A DNA stretch of 28,421 nucleotides from Lachnospiraceae bacterium UBA4348 (GTDB lineage: Bacteria; Bacillota; Clostridia; Lachnospirales; Lachnospiraceae). The stretch is from the NCBI GenBank assembly GCA_002394165.1, contig DGTA01000071.1:1-28421 (forward strand). Direction: 5' to 3'. Positions within the stretch are counted from its first letter, which is position 1, and every line of letters starts with the position of its first letter. Under the pieces are notes generated by a model. That model did no database searches and had not been told where the DNA came from. It saw only the letters and a program-made list of their open reading frames with translations. A program made the translations under genes and the position numbers. Below, one piece after another: positions 22,998 to 28,421 of this stretch.

Positions 22998-23337
22998 GTT
23001 TAACCCGCGTCTGGGAATAAGCAAGTCTTTCCCGGGGCCAAAGCTCCATTCCGCGGCCGGGTTTCCCCAATGCTCCGCGTTTAACCCGCGCCTGGGAATA
23101 AGCAAGTCTTTCCCGGGGCCAAAGCTCCATTATGCGGCCGGGTTCCCCCAATGCTAAGCGTTTGAACCGCGTCTGGGGAAAAGCAAGTCTTTCCCGGGGC
23201 CAAAGCTCCATTCCGCGGCCGGGTTCCCCCAATGCTCCGCGTTTGAACCGCGTCTGGGAATAAGCAAGTCTTTCCCGGGGCCAAAGCCCCATTCCGCGGC
23301 CGGGTTCCCCCAATGCCCAGCGTTTGAACCGCGTCTG
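22998..23337. repeat. Tandem repeat array B: 4.2 units of exactly 81 bp
   Basis: Units start at 22998, 23079, 23160 and 23241, with a partial fifth from 23322, all exactly 81 bp. Each reads GTTTAACCCGCGTCTGGG, AATAAGCAAGTCTTTCCC, GGGGCCAAAGCTCCATT, CCGCGGCCGGGTTCCCCC, AATGCTCCGC with few changes. The layout matches array A piece by piece (TTAA block, CGCG, CAAGtcTTT, CCCGGGGCC, TCCxTTCCGCGGCC). Since 81 is divisible by three, minus-strand frames stay open across the array and give an artefactual 27-residue repeat protein. The array begins 12 bp after the DUF1292 terminator and ends 22 bp before the helicase stop codon. Confidence 0.93.
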
Positions 23338-23359
23338 TCCCGCGCCGCCAAAAACAAGC

Positions 23360-25249
23360 CTACTTCTCCAACGCCCTCAAAAACCGTGACGGGTACTGCT
23401 CCTTCCCGTACTTCTTTTTCACATGCCAGATATGCAGGCGCCTTTTTGCGCGGGTCATGCCCACGTAGAAGAGGCGTCTTTCTTCTTCGATATCCGCCTC
23501 CAGCCGGGCCTTGCGGTAGGGAATAGTGTCTTCGTTGACATCAGGCAGGAAGACTTCGTCAAACTCCAGGCCCTTGGCGCCGTGGAGCGTAGTGATCACG
23601 ATGCCTTCCTCCTCTTGGGCGGAGGCTCCCGCGGCCGGCCTTTCGCGCAGCTTCAACCGCCACTGGTCCATCTTCTCTTCCCAGGCGGCGAGGCTTGGCA
23701 GCCTGGCAGCACTCTCCTGAAGCTCGTCCGCCATCGTGAACAGATCCTGCTCTTTAATGCGTCGCTGCCGGGCGTATTCCTCCAGAAAAGAGTCGTAACC
23801 GATGCCCTTGCGGATATAGTTGATGGCGGCATAAGGCGGCATGGAAGCGATCCGTTCCAGGTCCTCCCGAAGCGTCCGCAGACGCTCCAGCATCCAGGGG
23901 CGGTCGTCATAAAAATACTCAAGGTGGGCGAAGGAAACTCTCTCGGTTTCCAGCGCATGCCGGCTCAGGTACCGGTTCGGCCGGTTCATGATCCGGAGCA
24001 TGTCCCTTCTCATCTTTTCGCTGCCCGAGAGCCGGAGGTAGGCTTTAAAGTCGTCGCAGATCCAGTGATCGTAAAGGCACAGAGGCGCGTCGCGCAAAGT
24101 GAAGGGAACATTCATTTCCATCAGCTTCTGAGCGTAGTACGCCGTCTGCAGGTTGGTCCGTACGAGCAGAGCCGTCTTCGAGATATCCCTCCCCGCCTCG
24201 ATCGCTTCGCGAAGAAGCTTCACCAGATACAGGCTCTCCGCCTCCGGGTCCGGGAGTGTGAGCATTTCCACAGAGCCATCCTTTGCGTCCGCCCCCGCAC
24301 AGACGATCTTCTTGTCGAACCGGCGGGTGTTCTCCCGTATCACGGCCTGCGCTTTCTCTACGATCGCCGCTCCGGACCGGAAGTTTTCCTCGAGGGTGAT
24401 CTTCCGAAGGCCCGGATACGCTTTCTCAAAACCGAGCATGATCTCAGGTTTGGCGCCGCGGAAACGGTAGATAGACTGGTCATCGTCCCCGACCGCGAAC
24501 AGGTTGTTCTCGGGGAGGGCGAGCATTTTCACGATATCAAACTGCAGTGCGTTGATATCCTGGAATTCATCGACCAGCAGCCAGTCAAACTGCCTGCGCC
24601 ACCTCTCAAGCACCCGGGGATCATTTCTGAAAAGAGCTTCCACCTTAAGCGGCATATCATCAAAATCGATCCGCCCGCTTCGTGCCAACTCCTTCTCATA
24701 GGCGCGGTAAAGAGCACGGAACAGATTCTCGGAACAGGAGGTACTGTAATAGTATTCAATATCGATCCGCTCACTTTTCACTAGACTGATCTCGGCGGCG
24801 ACAGCGGCCGCCGCTTCCTCGTCCTCCTCCCGGTCCGGGCGGAGGGCGCCGGCCAGGCGTGTGATCAGGTCCAGTCTTTCCTTTCCTGTCAGCACACTGC
24901 CCTTGCCGGCCCCCGTTTCCATCCGCAGGATCTGGAAAAAGACAGCATGAAAAGTACCGAAGATCACCCCTTTGTGTTCTCCCCGGCACATTTTCTCAAA
25001 ACGCGTCTTCATTTCAATCGCAGCCGCCCTGGAAAAAGTGATCACCAGGATGCGCGCCGGATCGACCTTCTTCTCCTCGATGAGATGAAGGATCCGGTGC
25101 GTGATCACGGTGGTCTTCCCCGATCCCGGGCCGGCCAGCACTAAAACAGGACCGCCGCCGCATGTAACGGCAGCGGTCTGGGATGGAGTCAGTCCTGACT
25201 CACCATTATGACTGCTTAAGCATTTCGATAGCTTTCCTGATTCTTGCAA
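23360..25249 (-). CDS. UvrD/PcrA-like superfamily 1 DNA helicase
   Basis: ATP-dependent 3'-5' DNA helicase (UvrD/Rep family). The 629-aa protein has the Q-motif TPSQTAAV, Walker A AGPGSGKTT (39-47), motif II VDEFQD (226-231), motif III VGDDDQSIYRFRGA (253-266), motif V TLHGAKGLEFDEVFLP and motif VI RRLFYVGMTRAKRRL. It is about 100 residues shorter than PcrA and lacks the C-terminal Tudor-like tail that binds RNA polymerase, so it is probably not the main PcrA. The start is TTG at 25249, with GAGGA 5 nt upstream; no in-frame ATG or GTG exists before the Q-motif. This makes it overlap gltX by 44 bp, implying coupled translation. Confidence 0.9.
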   Translation of the reverse strand: MQESGKLSKCLSSHNGESGLTPSQTAAVTCGGGPVLVLAGPGSGKTTVITHRILHLIEEKKVDPARILVITFSRAAAIEMKTRFEKMCRGEHKGVIFGTFHAVFFQILRMETGAGKGSVLTGKERLDLITRLAGALRPDREEDEEAAAAVAAEISLVKSERIDIEYYYSTSCSENLFRALYRAYEKELARSGRIDFDDMPLKVEALFRNDPRVLERWRRQFDWLLVDEFQDINALQFDIVKMLALPENNLFAVGDDDQSIYRFRGAKPEIMLGFEKAYPGLRKITLEENFRSGAAIVEKAQAVIRENTRRFDKKIVCAGADAKDGSVEMLTLPDPEAESLYLVKLLREAIEAGRDISKTALLVRTNLQTAYYAQKLMEMNVPFTLRDAPLCLYDHWICDDFKAYLRLSGSEKMRRDMLRIMNRPNRYLSRHALETERVSFAHLEYFYDDRPWMLERLRTLREDLERIASMPPYAAINYIRKGIGYDSFLEEYARQRRIKEQDLFTMADELQESAARLPSLAAWEEKMDQWRLKLRERPAAGASAQEEEGIVITTLHGAKGLEFDEVFLPDVNEDTIPYRKARLEADIEEERRLFYVGMTRAKRRLHIWHVKKKYGKEQYPSRFLRALEK

Positions 25250-26660
25250 CCGATTCCTCTTTTCCGAGCACTTCCATGATCTCCGTGGCGCCGGCAGGAG
25301 TCACTGCCTTGCCCGAAAGGGCAATGCGAAGCGGCCAGATCACAAAGCCTGTCTTGTAACCCTGTTCCTGGGCATAGGCCTGGACCAGTTCGTACAGCGA
25401 ATCGTTATCAAAGGCTTTGGCGTTCTCCAGCGAGTCCACCATTCCCTCCAGGACCGTCAGCGATTTTTCGCTGTCTGTCTTCCACTTCTTATTTGTGAAG
25501 AGAGAAAGGTCATACTCCGGAAGCTCCTCGAAGAAATCGATCATTGGCGGGATGTCGGGGAACACCTCGATCCTGGTCTTGACCATCTTCGCGATCCGGT
25601 CGAGGTCAAGAGGCTTCGTGATCGCTTTTTCGATCCAGGGCCTGGCCATCTCGGCGAACTTCTCTTCATCCATCGCCTTCAGGTATTCGCCGTTCATCCA
25701 GCGAAGCTTCTGGACGTCGAACACTGCGGGCGATTTGCTGATATGATGGTAATCGAATGCCTTCACAAGTTCTTCGAGGGTGAAGATCTCGCGGTTATCC
25801 TCCGGGCTCCAGCCAAGAAGCGCCACATAGTTCACCACGGCTTCCCTGACAAATCCCTGATCGATCAGGTCTTCGAAAGAGGAATGGCCGCTGCGCTTGC
25901 TCAGCTTCTGGTGGTTTTCATCCGTGATCAGCGGGCAGTGGATATAGACCGGCACTTCCCACCCAAAGGCCTCATACAGCCTGTTGTATTTCGGCGCTGA
26001 GGAAAGATACTCATTGCCGCGGACGACGTGAGTGATCCCCATGGTATGGTCATCGACCACGTTCGCGAAGTTGTAGGTCGGATAGCCGTCCGATTTGATC
26101 AGGATCATATCATCGAGCTCCGCGTTGGGAACCTCGATCTCGCCGTAGATCTCATCCACGAATTTAGTCGTCCCCTCATTGGGCACATTCTGGCGGATCA
26201 CGTAGGGGATCCCCTTCGCCAGGTTCTCCTCGATTTCCTCCTTCGACAGGGAGAGGCAGTGCTTGTCGTAGACCACGATCTCCTTGTCTCCGGCCTGGGT
26301 GCGCAGGCTCTCCAGACGCTCCTTCGTGCAGAAACAGTAGTAAGCCTCGCCCTTCTCGACCAGCTCCTTCGCATATTTCATGTAGATGCCGGAGGCCTTG
26401 CGTTCACTCTGGACATAGGGACCGTACCCGCCGTCCTTGTCGGGTCCTTCGTCGTATTCGAGGCCCGTCATCTCCAGGGTGCGGTTGATGATGTCCACAG
26501 CGCCTTCCACCTGGCGCTCCTGGTCCGTATCTTCAATACGGAGCATGAAAGTCCCGCCTGCGTGCTTGGCGATCAGGTACGCGTAAAGGGCTGTCCGAAG
26601 GTTGCCCACATGCATTCTGCCCGTGGGGCTGGGCGCAAATCTGGTTCTTACTTCTGTCAT
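25206..26660 (-). CDS. gltX: Glutamate--tRNA ligase
   Basis: Class I aminoacyl-tRNA synthetase that charges tRNA-Glu. The HIGH motif is HVGN in SPTGRMHVGNLRTALY and the KMSKS motif is KLSKR (about 252-256). IRQNVPNEGTT and the CFC pair at about 109-111 are also present. The protein has about 484 aa. I choose the ATG at 26660 (MTEVRTRFAPSPTG) because GAGG lies 8 nt upstream; an ATG six bases earlier has only 2 nt spacing. Discrimination between GltX types that charge tRNA-Glu only or also tRNA-Gln is not possible from this view; Clostridia often use GatCAB for Gln-tRNA. Located 28 bp after ftsW. Confidence 0.96.
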   Translation of the reverse strand: MTEVRTRFAPSPTGRMHVGNLRTALYAYLIAKHAGGTFMLRIEDTDQERQVEGAVDIINRTLEMTGLEYDEGPDKDGGYGPYVQSERKASGIYMKYAKELVEKGEAYYCFCTKERLESLRTQAGDKEIVVYDKHCLSLSKEEIEENLAKGIPYVIRQNVPNEGTTKFVDEIYGEIEVPNAELDDMILIKSDGYPTYNFANVVDDHTMGITHVVRGNEYLSSAPKYNRLYEAFGWEVPVYIHCPLITDENHQKLSKRSGHSSFEDLIDQGFVREAVVNYVALLGWSPEDNREIFTLEELVKAFDYHHISKSPAVFDVQKLRWMNGEYLKAMDEEKFAEMARPWIEKAITKPLDLDRIAKMVKTRIEVFPDIPPMIDFFEELPEYDLSLFTNKKWKTDSEKSLTVLEGMVDSLENAKAFDNDSLYELVQAYAQEQGYKTGFVIWPLRIALSGKAVTPAGATEIMEVLGKEESVARIRKAIEMLKQS

Positions 26661-26688
26661 ATCCATAACCTCTTTTTTGTTAGTTTTC

Positions 26689-27885
26689 TCACTTGAGCGA
26701 GATCTGTTTCGAAATACTTAATGCCGTCATCATCTCCGCCATCAGGAACATGATGGACGACCCTCCGTAGCTGACAAAGGGAAGGGTGATCCCCGTCGTG
26801 GGGATCAGGTTGATCACGACCGCGATATTGAGCAAGACCTGCAGCGAAATATGGATGAATATCCCGCTGGCGATCAGCGCCCCTAAAAGGTCGGGGGCGT
26901 TCCTGGCTATAAACAGCAGCCGGTAGAGAAGGAAGGCGAAAAGCAGCACCACCATAATAGCGCCGAAGACGCCAAGCTCCTCACAGATGATCGAGAAGAT
27001 CATATCATTCTGGGCTTCGGGAACGGCTCCGAGCTTCTGGGCGGAGTTGCCCAGTCCCTTGCCGAAGAACCCGCCCGAGCCGATGGCGTACAGTCCCTGC
27101 ATGACCTGGTATCCGCCCTGATCGGGATAGGCCTCCGGGTCGATCCAGACCATGATGCGCCTGAGTCGGAAATCGGATGTCTGGGTCGTGATCCGCGGCA
27201 CCGCGATCAATATGAACAGGACCACAAAAAGCACGCCGATACCCATGATCACAAGGAAAGGACGATAATCCTTATGGACCAGGAACAGCAGGAAAAAGCA
27301 TATGCCGGCGATGATGACCGCCGTGCTCAGGTTCTTGGTGAAAAAGAAGGTGAAGAAAGCCGCGATAAACCCGAAGAAGCCGATCCGCAGAGGTTCCTTC
27401 CACCCTTTCATCACGCCGCTCCCCTGGCTGATCAGCCACGACAGGAACAGGATGACGGCCAGCTTCGCCAGCTCAGCGGGCTGGAAGGACAGCGGTCCGA
27501 AACGCAGCCAGCGCCTGGCGCCGTTAACCTCGGTGCCGATAAATCTCGTTATGACCAGCAGCATCATGGAGAAGGCGTAAAGCACTCCTGAATAACCGAT
27601 GTACATGTGATAGTCGATCTGCGAACCGATGATCATCGCGATCAGGGAAACGGCACTGATCAGGGCCTGTTTCCCGAAGAAAAACATGTCGTTGTTATAA
27701 TTGACGGACGCCTCGTAGGCGCTGGTGGAATAAAGCATCACCAGTCCGAAGCAGGTGAGCAGGATAACACAGGCTAGCAGATTGTAATCATAGTAATCCC
27801 TCTGCTGTCCGATCTGATGAAGCAGTCCTTCTCTTTCCTGCCTCTCCGGCCGCACCGGCCGGAGCATTTCCACGATCTTTGCCAT
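26689..27885 (-). CDS. ftsW: SEDS peptidoglycan glycosyltransferase, FtsW/RodA family (FtsW-like)
   Basis: Integral membrane polymerase of lipid II, acting in septal or lateral wall synthesis with a partner class B PBP. The 398-aa protein has a cytoplasmic N-terminus of about 33 residues and about 10 hydrophobic segments. SEDS motifs are NGARRWLRFG (121-130), SFQPAELAK (133-141), GKGLGNSAQKLGAVPEAQNDMIFSIICEE with the conserved aspartate, and IPTTGITLPFVSYGGSS. The last two resemble FtsW more than RodA. The start is the ATG at 27885 (MAKIVEML) with AAAGGA upstream; a 19-codon upstream extension is not expected. It heads the ftsW-gltX-helicase run. Confidence 0.93.
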   Translation of the reverse strand: MAKIVEMLRPVRPERQEREGLLHQIGQQRDYYDYNLLACVILLTCFGLVMLYSTSAYEASVNYNNDMFFFGKQALISAVSLIAMIIGSQIDYHMYIGYSGVLYAFSMMLLVITRFIGTEVNGARRWLRFGPLSFQPAELAKLAVILFLSWLISQGSGVMKGWKEPLRIGFFGFIAAFFTFFFTKNLSTAVIIAGICFFLLFLVHKDYRPFLVIMGIGVLFVVLFILIAVPRITTQTSDFRLRRIMVWIDPEAYPDQGGYQVMQGLYAIGSGGFFGKGLGNSAQKLGAVPEAQNDMIFSIICEELGVFGAIMVVLLFAFLLYRLLFIARNAPDLLGALIASGIFIHISLQVLLNIAVVINLIPTTGITLPFVSYGGSSIMFLMAEMMTALSISKQISLK

Positions 27886-27920
27886 GTTTTTTCCTTTAAT
27901 CTCAGTGATTCTTGTGAGCG

Positions 27921-27962
27921 AAAAGACCCGGGCCGTCCGCACGCTTGGTGCAGGCAGCCCGG
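27921..27962 (-). terminator. Terminator after ilvC
   Basis: On the minus strand a 15-bp stem (arms at plus 27948-27962 and 27928-27942, one C-A mismatch and two G-U pairs, loop CAAGC) is followed by TCTTTT. It separates ilvC from ftsW and leaves only about 35 bp for an ftsW promoter, so ftsW may rely on readthrough or a promoter hidden in the hairpin. Confidence 0.8.
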
Positions 27963-27987
27963 ATCAGGTCATTGCCCATCAGCCCGG

Positions 27988-28421
27988 TCAGTTATTGATC
28001 AGCTTCTCCTCGCCGTTCCAGCTGTACAGCTTGCGGATCTCCTCACCCACGATCTCGGAGGGATGCTCAGCCGCTTTGCGGCGCATCGCCTTAAAGTGGA
28101 CCTGTCCGCCTGCGGAGGACATATCCAGCAGGAAGTCTTTGGCGAAGGTTCCGTCCTGAATGTCCGCAAGGATCTTCTTCATGGTCTTCTTGGTCTCTTC
28201 AGTGATGATCTTCGGACCGGTGACATAATCGCCGTACTCAGCCGTGTTGGAGATGGAATATCTCATGCCTGCAAAACCGGACTGGTAGATCAGGTCAACG
28301 ATCAGTTTCATCTCATGAATGCACTCAAAGTATGCATTCCTGGGATCATATCCGGCCTCGGTCAGCGTCTCAAAACCAGCCTGCATCAGCGCGCAGACGC
28401 CGCCGCAGAGGACAGCCTGCT
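27988..28421 (-). CDS. ilvC: Ketol-acid reductoisomerase, C-terminal part (runs off window)
   Basis: NADPH-dependent enzyme of valine, leucine and isoleucine synthesis that isomerises and reduces acetolactate/acetohydroxybutyrate. Only the last 144 codons are present, starting QAVLCGGVCALMQAGFETL and covering most of the knotted C-terminal domain. The metal and substrate residues are visible: the two glutamates of YFECIHEMKLIVDL and the serine of RYSISNTAEYGDY. It is the short class I enzyme. The N-terminal Rossmann domain is outside the window. A good terminator follows. Confidence 0.96.
   Translation of the reverse strand, partial: QAVLCGGVCALMQAGFETLTEAGYDPRNAYFECIHEMKLIVDLIYQSGFAGMRYSISNTAEYGDYVTGPKIITEETKKTMKKILADIQDGTFAKDFLLDMSSAGGQVHFKAMRRKAAEHPSEIVGEEIRKLYSWNGEEKLINN

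Noticed and set aside
21777..23337. CRISPR array
   Set aside because: The whole 81-83 bp unit repeats without unique spacers, and there are no cas genes.
22678..23357. Minus-strand 211-codon frame with 27-residue repeats over array B
   Set aside because: It stays open because the unit is 81 bp. It continues antisense through the well-supported DUF1292 gene, and parallel frames in the same array are also open.
26661..26688. T-box or other riboswitch upstream of gltX
   Set aside because: Only 28 bp separate ftsW and gltX, too short for any known leader element.

Overview
The window looks like a chromosomal segment of a GC-rich member of the Clostridia, most likely Lachnospiraceae. This rests on gene content and synteny rather than a database search: an ireB-ruvX-DUF1292 cluster, a trmR/trhP (yrrM/yrrO-type) pair, an nifS-thiI pair, a rhodanese-less ThiI, ribonuclease J, low-GC-Gram-positive style Shine-Dalgarno sites, and an FtsW with the motif EAQNDMIFSIICEE. 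No phage, plasmid, CRISPR or insertion sequence is visible. Almost everything is housekeeping, and nearly all of it lies on the minus strand.

Layout (most genes read right to left). 1-8147: ireB, ruvX, a small DUF1292 gene, rnj, a YlbF-family gene, trmR, trhP, comM, dprA and the 5' end of topA, mostly with 4-20 bp junctions. 8131-9923: mtaB, divergent from a single plus-strand gene for an HPr-like protein that lacks the phosphorylatable histidine but keeps the regulatory serine, closed by a strong terminator. 9947-14074: prmA, rsmE, nifS, thiI. 14075-14218: a hairpin-rich spacer. 14206-16552: galK-galE. 16664-17557: a plus-strand island with tRNA-Glu(CTC) and a HAD phosphatase. 17531-18416: a small operon (85-aa unknown plus flavodoxin) behind a promoter with a perfect palindromic operator. 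18465-21664: exoA, a GH13/GlgX-like protein that has lost its catalytic residues, and a DUF5662 gene. 21777-23337: two related tandem-repeat arrays (nine units of about 83 bp, and 4.2 units of exactly 81 bp) flanking a self-contained DUF1292 transcription unit. 23360-27885: ftsW, gltX and a UvrD-like helicase. 27921-28421: the 3' end of ilvC with its terminator.

Common theme: much of the window serves translation and RNA. It includes tRNA modification (MtaB, TrhP/TrmR, ThiI with its sulfur donor NifS), rRNA and ribosomal-protein methylation (RsmE, PrmA), RNA processing (RNase J, RuvX/YqgF), charging of tRNA-Glu (GltX) and a tRNA-Glu gene. A second group handles DNA (TopA, DprA, ComM, ExoA, UvrD-like). 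The least explained parts are the two repeat arrays with the cassette between them, the GH13 pseudoenzyme, the Crh-like HPr protein and the palindrome at 18365-18385.
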